Assembly: GCF_001027285.1 (NCBI RefSeq)
Contig: NZ_CP011509.1
Location: forward strand, 9,572,501 to 9,636,500
DNA from: Archangium gephyra
GTDB taxonomy: Bacteria; Myxococcota; Myxococcia; Myxococcales; Myxococcaceae
Length of the DNA: 64,000 nt
Reading direction: 5' to 3'
Positions 16,519 through 24,760 of this stretch are shown here, piece by piece. Each line of letters begins with the position of its first letter. Position 1 is the first letter of the stretch. Position numbers and translations under genes: made by a program. The notes beneath the pieces are model-generated. The model made no database searches, was not told the origin of the DNA, and saw nothing but the letters and a program-made list of their open reading frames with translations.

Positions 16519-18054
16519 ATGCAATTCGCGAAGAAGGCTTTGGTTACGGCGTGTCTGTCCCTGGTGGCGGGCGGAGCGTTCGCCGCGCAGCCCACGGACG
16601 TGGGGGCTGCTCGGCCCGTGCTCGCCGAGAAGTTCCTGCGGGGGGCGAAGCCCGTCGCGGGCGAGTATGTCGTCGTCCTCGAGGAGGAGCCGGGCCCCCA
16701 CCTGCGGGCCATGGGAGAGGTGTCGGACGAGCTGTCCCGCCAGTATTCGGTGGAGGTGCTCCGCACGTACCAGCATGCCCTCCGGGGTTTCGCCATCCGC
16801 GCCACCGAGGGCCAGGCCCGGGCGCTGGCGGAGAACCCGCGGGTCGCCTACGTCCAGGAGAACAATGTCATCGAGGCGGCCGCTGCCGGCCAGCAGCTCT
16901 ACGCGCCGTGGGGCCTGGATCGCATCGACCAGGACACCACCCAGTACGACAACGTCTATAACTACCCGGGCACCGGGGCCAACATCCACGCGTACGTCGT
17001 CGATACCGGCATCCGCGTCACGCATAGCGACTTCGGCGGGCGCGCCAGCGTGAGCTACGATTCCACCGGCCAGTGGCAGCCGACGGATCCCAACTACGGG
17101 CTCGACTGCACCACCAACAGCCACGGCACGTTCGTCGCGGGCCTCATTGGTGGCAATGTCTATGGTGTGGCCAAGCAGGCCATCCTGCACTCCGTGCGCG
17201 TGACGAATTGCCAGGGCGGCAGCAACACCGCGATGCTCGTGGCGGGCCTGGATTGGGTGACCGCCAACGCCGTGAAGCCGGCCGTGGCCAACGTGAGCTT
17301 CGCCTCGTTGACGCCTGACACCGTGGTGGATGAGGCCGCCAGGCGGTTGGTGAACTCGGGTGTCGTGGTCGTGGCCGCCGGAGGCAATGGCAACAACGAT
17401 TCCTGCAACAGGTCGCCCGCGCGTGTCCCCGAGGTCATCACCGTGGGCGCGACGACCAACACCGATTTCAGGCTGGCCAACACCGCCTACGGGCCGTGCC
17501 TCGACCTCTTCGCCCCGGGGGGTGCCGTCAACTCCACGACGAACAGCTCGGATACCGGCAACGGCGTCGGCAATGGCACCTCGTTCGCCGCGCCGCACGT
17601 GAGCGGTGCGGTGGCGCTCCTGCTGGAGCAGGGGCTGGCCGCGGCGGACGTCCAGAACCGGCTGCTGACCGAGACCGTCCTGGACAAGGTGGTCGATCCG
17701 GGGGCCGGCTCGGCCAACCGCCTCCTGCGGGTGCGTCCTCCGCCCATCGTCGCCACGGGGCTCACCAATGGAGTCGGTATCTCCGTGAGCGACGTCAAGG
17801 ATGGCGTGAAGACCTTCTTCCTCGAGGTGCCGGCGGGCTTGAGCTCGGTGACCTTCTCCATCACCGGTGGCACCGGTGATGCGGACATGTATGTCCGCTA
17901 CAACGCTGTCCCGGAGAAGTTCGTCTACGACTGCCGTCCGTACCGCTCCACCAACGAGGAGACCTGCATGATGTTCAACCCGCAGCAGGGCCGCTGGTAC
18001 GTGCAGCTGCGGGGTGGCGCCAACTACACCACCACGCTGAAGGGCCAGTACTGA
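16519..18054 (+). CDS. Secreted subtilisin-family (S8, proteinase K-like) serine protease
   Basis: 511 residues. Start at MQFAKKALVTACL (GAAGAGG nine bases upstream) with a signal peptide cleaved near AFAAQ; an upstream in-frame extension to 16387 has no support. Residues 45-120 are an inhibitor-I9 type propeptide (GEYVVVLEEEPG ... AYVQENNVIEA). The catalytic domain has Asp162 (VVDTGIRV), His202 (SHGTFVAG), oxyanion Asn290 (AAGGN) and Ser355 (GTSFAAPH), all intact. Residues 415-511 form a PPC domain (TFSITGGTGDADMYVRY, WYVQLRGG), commonly removed on maturation. It is expected to act outside the cell on prey or matrix protein, or to process neighbours. Confidence 0.93.
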   Translation: MQFAKKALVTACLSLVAGGAFAAQPTDVGAARPVLAEKFLRGAKPVAGEYVVVLEEEPGPHLRAMGEVSDELSRQYSVEVLRTYQHALRGFAIRATEGQARALAENPRVAYVQENNVIEAAAAGQQLYAPWGLDRIDQDTTQYDNVYNYPGTGANIHAYVVDTGIRVTHSDFGGRASVSYDSTGQWQPTDPNYGLDCTTNSHGTFVAGLIGGNVYGVAKQAILHSVRVTNCQGGSNTAMLVAGLDWVTANAVKPAVANVSFASLTPDTVVDEAARRLVNSGVVVVAAGGNGNNDSCNRSPARVPEVITVGATTNTDFRLANTAYGPCLDLFAPGGAVNSTTNSSDTGNGVGNGTSFAAPHVSGAVALLLEQGLAAADVQNRLLTETVLDKVVDPGAGSANRLLRVRPPPIVATGLTNGVGISVSDVKDGVKTFFLEVPAGLSSVTFSITGGTGDADMYVRYNAVPEKFVYDCRPYRSTNEETCMMFNPQQGRWYVQLRGGANYTTTLKGQY

Positions 18055-18089
18055 CAGGGCCCGGGCGTTCTCCTGATGCATCCCGTGCG

Positions 18090-18120
18090 GAGAGGCCCCC
18101 GTTGGGCGAGGGGGCCTCTC
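18090..18120 (+). terminator. Terminator hairpin after the subtilisin gene
   Basis: Eleven-base perfect stem gagaggccccc / gggggcctctc with a 9-base loop, 36 bases after the stop. Confidence 0.75.
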
Positions 18121-18161
18121 GGCCGTTGGAATCCGTGTCTGTTTCGAAGAGGAATCAATCG

Positions 18162-18914
18162 ATGAAGCGCAACACCTTCCGTCTCTCTGTCCATGGTCTG
18201 CTGTCCGGACTGTTGCTCACCGCCTGCGGAGGCGCTCCCGAGGCCGGGCTGGCCGAGGCCGGGGAGACCCTGGGCACGCAGCAAGCCGCGCTCTGCACGG
18301 GCTTGAGCGTGGACAATCTGGTCATTGATGGTGCCAGCTCCTACCAGGGAGAGATCGCCGGCAGTGGCTCCTGGCTGAACTCCATCGGCTCCAACGCCGT
18401 CCGGCTCGAGTACTACGTCGATGGCATCCTGCGCAGCTCCGAGGATCGGATGGGCAACTCGGGCACCTGGTACTTCAGCGCCGCGGGAGCCGCCTGCGGC
18501 TGGCATTCCGTCGTGGTGAAGGCCTTCCCCATGGTCGTCGACAGCGCGGGCAACCGCACCACCTGCTACGACTATCCCAACGAGGCCTCCACGTCCGTCC
18601 TCGAGTACTGCAACCCCACGAGCTCCGTGAGCTGCACGCGCACCTCCACGACCAACATCCGGTGCACGGGGAGCGCGGCCCAGGGGACGGGGACCTACAC
18701 GCCCTATTGGCAGTACTCCTTCACGGATCTCGATGAGAGCAGCTACTCGAGTGGCTGGACTTCCGGCACGTGGACCCGCAACTTCTACTGCGCGCAGCCC
18801 AGCTATGAGACCCTCGAGGACCCCAAGGGTCCCAGGACGTTCCAGTTCCAGGTGAAGGACAGCTACGGCACCTGGTCGAACATCAGCAGCAAGACCTATA
18901 CGTGCTTGTTGTAA
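18162..18914 (+). CDS. Paralogous Cys-rich lipoprotein, copy C
   Basis: 250 residues. ATG (MKRNTFRLSVHGLLSG) with GAAGAGGA upstream. Lipobox LLLTACGG, then ETLGTQQAALCTGL, ASSYQGEIAGSG, SNAVRLEYYVDGIL, NSGTWYFS and KAFPMVVDSAGNRTTC as in copies A, B and D. The C-terminal half contains VSCTRTSTTNIRCTG, YWQYSFTDLDE and FQVKDSYGTWSNIS. Its lipoprotein linker is closest to copy A, and its downstream half resembles copies B and D. Function unknown; outer-membrane lipoprotein likely. Convergent with copy D. Confidence 0.8.
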   Translation: MKRNTFRLSVHGLLSGLLLTACGGAPEAGLAEAGETLGTQQAALCTGLSVDNLVIDGASSYQGEIAGSGSWLNSIGSNAVRLEYYVDGILRSSEDRMGNSGTWYFSAAGAACGWHSVVVKAFPMVVDSAGNRTTCYDYPNEASTSVLEYCNPTSSVSCTRTSTTNIRCTGSAAQGTGTYTPYWQYSFTDLDESSYSSGWTSGTWTRNFYCAQPSYETLEDPKGPRTFQFQVKDSYGTWSNISSKTYTCLL

Positions 18915-18928
18915 ATCCAGACAGGCAT

Positions 18929-18994
18929 GGCCGCTCGTGGGCTCGAGGCTTCACGAGCGGCCGTGGGACGGGGCCCGTGCTACAGGGCCCCGTC
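18929..18994. terminator. Double hairpin between lipoproteins C and D
   Basis: Two consecutive stems: ggccgctcgtg / cacgagcggcc (11 bp, 12-base loop) at 18929-18962, and gacggggccc / gggccccgtc (10 bp, 8-base loop) at 18967-18994. Both lie between convergent stops. Confidence 0.75.
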
Positions 18995-19017
18995 CGGACA
19001 GAGCCGGAGCGCGGTCC

Positions 19018-19767
19018 TCAGTAGGCGGCCACGCAGGAGAGGGACCTGCTGCTGATGTCCGACCAGTTCCCGTTGCTGTCCTGCACCTTGAATTCGACGA
19101 CGAGCGTATCGAGGGGCCGGTCCTTGTTGTACGTGGTCCGCTGCTCGCAGCCGACGTTGCGGCTGAGCGTGCCCTGGTACCAGCCGCTGGAATCCTCGCT
19201 CAACGAGCTGGTCTGCCAATAGGCGGTGTGGGTCCCGGTGCCCAGGCTGACGCTCCCGGTGCACTTGACGGAGTACGTCGAGACGCGCGTGCAGGAGAGG
19301 GAGGTGGTGGGGTTGCAGTACTGGCTGAAGCCCCGCTCGTCCGTCATGGGAAAGTCGTAGCAGGTGGTGCGGTTGCCCGCGCTATCCACGACCATGGGGA
19401 AGGCCTTCACTTCCAGAAGGTGATTCCCACACCCCATGCTCCCGGCGCTGAAGTTCCAGGTCCCGGAGGTTCCGAGGTACTCGGTGGAGCTCCGCAGCAC
19501 CCCATCCACGGAGAACTCCATCCGCACCCCATTGGCCCCGGTGGACACCGCCCACTGTCCAGCGCCCGCGGCCACTCCCTCGTACGAGCTGACACCGTCA
19601 ATGGTCAGCATGGAGACGTCCAGGTCGACGCACATGGCCGACTCACGCGTGCCCAGCTGCTCCTCGGCCGGAGCCAGTGCGTCTTCAGACGCCCCACCGC
19701 AAGCGGCCAGCAGCAGCCCGGACATCAGGGAACAGGTGAAGGAACGAATCGTCTTTTGCAGCTTCAA
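19018..19767 (-). CDS. Paralogous Cys-rich lipoprotein, copy D
   Basis: 249 residues from a TTG start (TTG-AAG-CTG-CAA-AAG) preceded by GGAG at seven bases; the longer frame to 19875 has no support. N-terminus LKLQKTIRSFTCSLMSG with lipobox LLLAACGG. Shares EQLGTRESAMC, VSSYEGVAAGAG, GANGVRMEFSVDGVL, GTWNFS and KAFPMVVDSAGNRTTC with the other three copies. The C-terminal half aligns well with copy C (SLSCTRVST, CTGS, AYWQT, WSDISS). Use of TTG here and in copy A is notable for such similar genes. Confidence 0.8.
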   Translation of the reverse strand: MKLQKTIRSFTCSLMSGLLLAACGGASEDALAPAEEQLGTRESAMCVDLDVSMLTIDGVSSYEGVAAGAGQWAVSTGANGVRMEFSVDGVLRSSTEYLGTSGTWNFSAGSMGCGNHLLEVKAFPMVVDSAGNRTTCYDFPMTDERGFSQYCNPTTSLSCTRVSTYSVKCTGSVSLGTGTHTAYWQTSSLSEDSSGWYQGTLSRNVGCEQRTTYNKDRPLDTLVVEFKVQDSNGNWSDISSRSLSCVAAY

Positions 19768-20219
19768 TGCAGTTCTCCGGAACCAAGAAGGAGTGAACAG
19801 CTCGCGCCATGGAGCTGGGCGTACGCGCAGGAGCAGAGAGCGCAGCGGTGGCAGCCACCGCGGAACCCAGAGCAAGCGCGGCGCTCCTTATGATGCCTGT
19901 AAAACCCGTTCAATCAGTCAAAACCCGTATTCACCCCAAACCCGACAAGCGTGCTCATCCTGGCGATAAGGCCGGCTCGGCCTGTACTCCCCGGCCACGC
20001 GCATCCGCTTCCGATTCCACCCTCCGGCCAGGAGCCCTGGTGGCCTGGCGCTCAGCTCGTGAGCGCGGCGCATCGAGCGGTCGTGACACCGGCCGAGTGG
20101 AGGAGGGGGAATCGAACCTGCCGCCTGGCACCCGTGGAGGGCGAAGTATCGGCTCGTGGTGGCGCTGCCGAAGCGTGCGCGAGCCGCTACACTTCGGGAG
20201 TCCAAGCAAGGAGGACGGC
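19768..20219. other. 452-bp divergent intergenic region
   Basis: No gene supported. It contains spaced direct repeats (19901-19944) and a tRNA T-arm-like fragment (20095-20125), both listed separately. The right end carries a strong AAGGAGG ribosome-binding site for the next gene. Confidence 0.6.
19901..19944. repeat. Three short direct repeats (aaacccg) at helical-turn spacing
   Basis: aaaacccgt occurs at 19901 and 19920, and aaacccga at 19938, in an AT-richer stretch upstream of lipoprotein D. The spacing of 18-19 bases is close to two DNA turns, as in arrays of regulator-binding sites. No regulator can be named. Confidence 0.4.
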
Positions 20220-20978
20220 ATGAAGCACGTGATGCGAGTGGTCTCCCTGACGGCCCTGCTCCTCGGGGCCGCGAGCGCGGCCGCCGCGGAGGGGCAGCCC
20301 GAAGAGGCCGATACCCGGACCGAGGCCCAGAAGGTGGAGGACGCGCTCCAGGAGGCCTGGGACACCGCGGCCCTCGAGGCGCTGAGGGCCAGCACGGCGG
20401 CGGCTCCAGCCACGCCGGCCCGGGAGGAGCCCAGGGCCACCGGCTCCTCCGCGCCCGTGCCCGCCAACGAGTACACCGAGGCGCAGGCGATGGAGTTGCT
20501 GCGCACCGGGGAGCCGGAGACGGTCACCTGGGTGCTCGGCCCGCCCCTCCAGGTCCGCGGGTGCTGGTACTTCGCCACCAGCGTGCCCATCGCGTCCCGG
20601 TATGGGCCGCCCTACTACCAGGTGTCCCTTCATCGCATCCCCTCACGGCACTGCGTGGCGGACGTGGTGCTGCTCGGCTCGTCGTACGCGGGGGGCGGCC
20701 TGGTGACGCACAAGGAGAGCGAAGGCCTCGCCCTCTCCTACCCGTCGAAGCAGACTCCGAGCGGCTCGGCGCTCGTGCACGTGCGGCTGCTCGCGGTGGA
20801 CCCCAGGACGCTGACGGTCTCCCGGGCCGGCTTCCTCGGCACGTACCTGGGGAGCACCTACGCCTCCGGCATGCACTTCGAGGGCAACCGCCTCCTCGTG
20901 GAGACGAACCGCTACACGGCCACCTTCCCGCGCTTCCTCACCAGCGAGGAGCCGCCCATCGGCGTCATCTTCCCGTAG
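20220..20978 (+). CDS. Secreted protein, unknown function
   Basis: 252 residues from ATG with an excellent AAGGAGG site six bases upstream (MKHVMRVVSLTALLLGAASA signal, cleaved near AAAAEG). A Glu/Ala-rich linker (to about residue 90) is followed by a compact domain beginning EAQAMELLRTGEPETVTWVL and continuing LQVRGCWYFATSVPIASRYG, RHCVADVVLLGSSYAGGG and RLLVETNRYTATFPRF. Two Cys may form a disulphide. No family is recognised. The gene is monocistronic, with a hairpin after the stop. Confidence 0.72.
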   Translation: MKHVMRVVSLTALLLGAASAAAAEGQPEEADTRTEAQKVEDALQEAWDTAALEALRASTAAAPATPAREEPRATGSSAPVPANEYTEAQAMELLRTGEPETVTWVLGPPLQVRGCWYFATSVPIASRYGPPYYQVSLHRIPSRHCVADVVLLGSSYAGGGLVTHKESEGLALSYPSKQTPSGSALVHVRLLAVDPRTLTVSRAGFLGTYLGSTYASGMHFEGNRLLVETNRYTATFPRFLTSEEPPIGVIFP

Positions 20979-20999
20979 CCGCGAGTACCCCCGGGCCCC

Positions 21000-21023
21000 C
21001 ACCACGCCCACCAGGGCGTGGTG
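21000..21023 (+). terminator. Hairpin after the secreted-protein gene
   Basis: Ten-base perfect stem caccacgccc / gggcgtggtg with an acca loop, about 20 bases after the stop; no T-run follows. Confidence 0.55.
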
Positions 21024-21161
21024 CTGGAAGCACGGGCGCTCCGCCCCTCGGACACAAGCCTGAGCGAGACCATCGAGCGCGACCCACCACGGGGCGGTTG
21101 CGCGTGTCAGTCCCAAGCGAAAGCAGCAGTCTTCCCACCCATCGTTCGGACGAGGTCATCC

Positions 21162-21560
21162 ATGCATCGGGGTTCCTGCTTGTGCGGCGCAGTCCGCTTC
21201 ACCGTGGAAGGCGAGTTGCGTGGCCCTGACGCCTGCCACTGCGGCAAGTGCCGCAAGCACTCGGGCCATTATTTCGTCTCGACCGACGTGCCGCGCTCGG
21301 CGGTCACGATCCAGGGCGAAGACAAGATCGGCTGGTTCCAGTCATCCGAGAAGGCGCGTCGCGGCTTCTGCTCCGTCTGCGGTTCGTCGCTGTTCTGGGA
21401 TCCGCTCCAGCGCGATTGGATCGGGATCGCGATGGGCGCCTTCGACACGCCTACCCACACCCGCCTGGCGGTCCACATCTACATGGCCGACAAGGGCGAT
21501 TATTACGACGTCGCGGACGGGGTGCCGCAGTTCGACACGATCCCGCCCAGGCCGCATTGA
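21162..21560 (+). CDS. GFA-family (CENP-V/GFA) zinc protein
   Basis: 132 residues. ATG start (MHRGSCLCGAVRFTVEGE) with GAGG upstream. The Cys pattern is that of glutathione-dependent formaldehyde-activating (GFA)/CENP-V proteins: CxC in SCLCGAV, then CHCGKCRKHSG, then FCSVCGSSLFW, which bind two Zn atoms. Length is typical of the small GFA-fold members. The exact substrate in this family is usually unknown; glutathione-adduct or other thiol chemistry is possible. Cytosolic. No operon partner. Confidence 0.88.
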   Translation: MHRGSCLCGAVRFTVEGELRGPDACHCGKCRKHSGHYFVSTDVPRSAVTIQGEDKIGWFQSSEKARRGFCSVCGSSLFWDPLQRDWIGIAMGAFDTPTHTRLAVHIYMADKGDYYDVADGVPQFDTIPPRPH

Positions 21561-21643
21561 GGACGTATCAGGTGTGGCGCGCGTCGCTCTCTGAGGAGTT
21601 GGCGGCTCGCCAACAGCGGGGTGGCGTTGGAGCTCGTGGCCGC

Positions 21644-22711
21644 TCAATGCTCCCCCATCGACAGATAGAAGTCGCAGCCCTCCGTGAGCGTGGCCACCGT
21701 CTTCCAGACCGGGGGACCCCCGTCCGCCGCGCCAGGGGACTGCTCCCACACGCCAATGTCAAACGTGTGTTCGTCCGCGCCCTCCTTCGTCGAGCGGCGC
21801 GCCTCGGCATGAGTGAAATACTTCACGGGGTCGGAGTAGGGACCCGAGTCATCTCCGTCGACCGAGCCGGTGAGCTCCCCGCAGGCCACTCCGACGGGGT
21901 GGACGGTGCGCTTGGGCACGTCGTGATGGGCCAGGCTCGTCGAGGACACGAAGAACAGCGGCCGCTCATATCCGCCGAGCACTCCGAGGAACTCGGGCGT
22001 GAGCGAGATGCACTCGACGAAGTTGTAGTCGAGCTCGCTCATGCTGCCCTCGTCGTTCTCGATGCGCTTCTGGATCTCCGCGACTTTCGCCTCGCCCTCC
22101 TGCTTCGCTTCCGGCGTGCAGACCCCCGTGCAGTCGCCGGTGTGGGTCTGCTCGGTGAGCACCTCGCGCCCATACTCCAGGCGGAAGAGCAGGTCATGCG
22201 TCTTGCACTCCATCACCGAGCGCGCGTTGACCTGGTAGAGGGAGAGCACCAGGGCCTTGTCCTGCTTGAAGGGCACGGAGGCGAGCTGCACGGCTCCCTT
22301 GGGAAGTCTGGCGTTGAGCGGGATGGGGTTGGGGCAGGCCAGCGGGGCGGGGCCGGAGAGCTGCTTCACGTAGGCATCCGGCACCATGGGCAGCACGCGG
22401 GCGCGCGCGGCGAGGGCCGTCTCCCTCGAGCCGCACACGCCCAGCACCAGCACCCGCAGCCCCGGTGCGAGCCCGGGCAGTGACTCGGACGCCACGAGCT
22501 TCGGGAAGCCCTCGGTGGGCTTCAGCCACTGGAGCGGCTTCTTCTCCTCCAGCGACGCGAGGAGCGCCTGGGCCTCGGCGGGCCGCTGCTTGCTGCCCAG
22601 GAGGATGACCCAGGGATTCTCCTGGGGTTTCGCGCGAGGGGCGGCGGCTTCGAGCCGCCAGGGAAGCAGGAGGGCGAGCACCGCCACGGGAAGAGTCCGG
22701 AGCATCCACAT
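21644..22711 (-). CDS. Secreted protein with SPOR-like N-terminal segment
   Basis: 355 residues with a signal peptide (MLRTLPVAVLALLLPWRLEA-A). Residues 30-115 (PWVILLGSKQRPAEAQALLASL ... LVLGVCGSRETALAARAR) have the beta-alpha-beta pattern and xGSxxxxxEAxxLxxxL signature of SPOR-like peptidoglycan-binding repeats, but are divergent. The remainder (CKTHDLLFRLEYGREV, YNFVECISLTPEFLGVLGGY, CDFYLSMGEH) is unrecognised and has several Cys. The start could also be the second Met two codons in. Divergent from the small membrane protein at 22864. Confidence 0.6.
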   Translation of the reverse strand: MWMLRTLPVAVLALLLPWRLEAAAPRAKPQENPWVILLGSKQRPAEAQALLASLEEKKPLQWLKPTEGFPKLVASESLPGLAPGLRVLVLGVCGSRETALAARARVLPMVPDAYVKQLSGPAPLACPNPIPLNARLPKGAVQLASVPFKQDKALVLSLYQVNARSVMECKTHDLLFRLEYGREVLTEQTHTGDCTGVCTPEAKQEGEAKVAEIQKRIENDEGSMSELDYNFVECISLTPEFLGVLGGYERPLFFVSSTSLAHHDVPKRTVHPVGVACGELTGSVDGDDSGPYSDPVKYFTHAEARRSTKEGADEHTFDIGVWEQSPGAADGGPPVWKTVATLTEGCDFYLSMGEH

Positions 22712-22863
22712 GCGTCCGGACTCTATCGGAAGTGGGCTCCCAGCTCCGGCCGAAAGCAGTCAGCCAAGGGGTGGCTGCCGCGCAAGCCGGCAACACCTGA
22801 TTCGAGCTACTGTGGTCCTGGAGCAGTTCGAGACATCCTCGTGAGACACAGGAGCCACCTTCA

Positions 22864-23247
22864 GTGAACCCCCATGGCACCCCGCCCTCTCCCTCCCGTC
22901 TCTCACTCACGGGTTTGGATGTCGCGGCCCTTGCCTTTGCTGGCTTCGCGCTGCTCTGTGCGGTTTTCGTGGTCGTCCAGGTTCAGCCGGCGTTCTGGAA
23001 GATGTTCGCTGACTTTGGCGAGCAGCCTGTTCCCGCTTTCATTCAGCTCTGCATGCAGCCGTGGTTCCCGCTCGCACTGGGCATTGTTCCCCCAGGCGTG
23101 GCTTGCATCGGCATCCTTCGGCCTGCTCCCCGCGGAGTCCGGACAGTGTTCATGGGGCTCACCATTTTCTTGAGCCTCGCCGGGTCCGGAGTCTTGCTGC
23201 TGGGACTGTCCATGCCCGTTTACGCGCTGGGCTACGCCATCAAGTAG
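22864..23247 (+). CDS. Small integral membrane protein, unknown function
   Basis: 127 residues from a GTG start with AGGAG about nine bases upstream. Three hydrophobic segments: residues 19-40 (VAALAFAGFALLCAVFVVV), 66-87 (PWFPLALGIVPPGVACIGIL) and 97-121. No conserved polar motif is visible and no family is recognised. Convergent with rsgA; the shared hairpin at 23314-23363 probably terminates both. Confidence 0.65.
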   Translation: MNPHGTPPSPSRLSLTGLDVAALAFAGFALLCAVFVVVQVQPAFWKMFADFGEQPVPAFIQLCMQPWFPLALGIVPPGVACIGILRPAPRGVRTVFMGLTIFLSLAGSGVLLLGLSMPVYALGYAIK

Positions 23248-23313
23248 GACGTGAGGCGCGCGATTCCAGCGCCATGTACCATGGGCAGTGTGTCCCCGCC
23301 GTGTGCAGGACCC

Positions 23314-23363
23314 GAGCCAGGGACGCACGGGGCTGGAGAGTCAGCACCGTGCGTCCCTGGCTC
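23314..23363. terminator. Strong bidirectional hairpin
   Basis: A 17-bp perfect inverted repeat (gagccagggacgcacgg / ccgtgcgtccctggctc) with a 16-base loop lies between the membrane protein and rsgA stops. Confidence 0.8.
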
Positions 23364-23376
23364 CAGCTCCAGAGGT

Positions 23377-24462
23377 CTAGTCTCCGCGTCGCTTCGCTCG
23401 TGAGACTTGCCAGCCTTGCACGGTGCGGTTGCGCTCGATGCGCTTGTGCTCGCGCTGCCCGGCGGTGCTCACCTGCCGCGCGTGGTAGGCCTGCTCACGC
23501 TGGAGCTTCTCGAAGCTCTTGAGCCGCTCCCGGGCGAGCGCCCCGGTGTCCACCGCGGCCCGGACCGCGCACCCCGGCTCGTGCCGGTGGGTGCAGTCCG
23601 AGAAGCGGCAGTCCGCGGCCAGCGCGAGGAGGTCGGCGAACGTCTGCTCCAGGCCCTCCTCCTCGCCCCACAACCCGAGCTCGCGCATCCCCGGTCCATC
23701 GATGAGCAATCCGCCATGGGGCAGCACGAAGAGCTCCCGGTGGGTGGTGGTGTGGCGGCCCATGTCGTCGTCCGGCCGGACGGGCTGGGTGGCCAGCCGC
23801 GCCTCTTCCAACAGCCGGTTGACGAGGGTGGACTTGCCCACCCCCGAGGAGCCGAGCAGCACTCCGGTCTTCCCAGCGGGAAGCCGTTCGCGCAGCGCCT
23901 CGAGCCCTGTCCCCTGTTGCGCGCTCAGCGCGAGCACGGAGACGCCCGGGGACAGGGCTTGCACCTCACGGATGCGGCCGGCGACGTCCTCGTGGAGGTC
24001 GGCCTTGCTGAGCACCACCACGGGCTCCGCGCCGCTGTTCCAGGCGACGGTGAGCGCCCGCTCGATGCGACGCGGGTTGTAGTTCCCGTCCAACCCGGCC
24101 ACGAGGAACACCACGTCGAGGTTGGCGGCGAGGAGCTGGCCCTCGCGCTCGCTTCCCGCCTCGCGTCTCATGAGGACGCTTCGGCGGGGAAGCAGGGCGT
24201 GGAGCAGGGCCTCGCCCTCACCGGAGGGGCGCAGCAGGGCCACCCAGTCGCCGATGGTGGGCAGGGCCTCGGCGCCAGGGGCCTGGTGGAGGAGCCGTCC
24301 CGAGGGCCGAGCGAGCCAGGCCCGCTCGGACGTCTGGACGGTGAGCAACCCGCGCTCCTGGCGCACCACGCGGCCAGGGACGAGGGAGAGAGAGGACTGA
24401 GACAGCAGAAGGGAAAACGCATGGCCGAGGTCTGGACCCCAGCCGAGGGACTCGAGTGACAC
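23377..24462 (-). CDS. rsgA: Ribosome small-subunit-dependent GTPase A
   Basis: 361 residues from a GTG start with GGAG eight bases upstream. N-terminal OB-fold (LVPGRVVRQERGLLTVQ, GDWVALL), then a circularly permuted GTPase: G4 LSKADL, G5 region ALSAQQG, G1 P-loop GSSGVGKST, G2 RHTTTHRELF and G3 DGPGMRELGL. A C-terminal zinc-knuckle has CRFSDCTHRHEPGC ligands followed by the usual helical tail. RsgA (YjeQ) helps late 30S subunit maturation near the decoding centre. The length fits the family. Its tail is rich in Lys/Arg (AKRRGD), as expected for rRNA contact. Confidence 0.96.
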   Translation of the reverse strand: MSLESLGWGPDLGHAFSLLLSQSSLSLVPGRVVRQERGLLTVQTSERAWLARPSGRLLHQAPGAEALPTIGDWVALLRPSGEGEALLHALLPRRSVLMRREAGSEREGQLLAANLDVVFLVAGLDGNYNPRRIERALTVAWNSGAEPVVVLSKADLHEDVAGRIREVQALSPGVSVLALSAQQGTGLEALRERLPAGKTGVLLGSSGVGKSTLVNRLLEEARLATQPVRPDDDMGRHTTTHRELFVLPHGGLLIDGPGMRELGLWGEEEGLEQTFADLLALAADCRFSDCTHRHEPGCAVRAAVDTGALARERLKSFEKLQREQAYHARQVSTAGQREHKRIERNRTVQGWQVSRAKRRGD

Positions 24463-24760
24463 GGAAAGGACTCCGGGCAGAGCGGTGCCTATGGCGCACC
24501 TGGTTCGTCAGGGCACCCAGCGGGGAGTCAGGAACGCGCTGCGACGGAACCTACGGAGCCGAGCCAGGCGTCCTACGCCCTCTGGGCGAACAGGACAGCG
24601 ACCACGGCGGGGACAATGGGAGTCATCATCGGGTGCCTCCGACTGCTCGCGGGGCGGTGCTCATCACCGCTCGGCCTTCCAGGGCATAACAGGCTTCCGG
24701 GTGTCGGGTCATCCCCCTTCCGGAGGTTTCTCCGGAGGGTGGACACCGCACCTCGACGCG
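24463..24760. other. 298-bp intergenic region
   Basis: Lies upstream of rsgA and downstream of the DHFR-like gene, both on the minus strand. It contains the hairpin ccttccggag-gttt-ctccggaggg at 24716-24739, which could end the DHFR-like transcript. Nothing else is recognised. Confidence 0.5.

Noticed and set aside
20095-20125. Possible tRNA gene on the minus strand
   Set aside because: Only the T-loop region resembles a tRNA; no acceptor partner, D-arm or anticodon arm can be folded from the flanking bases.
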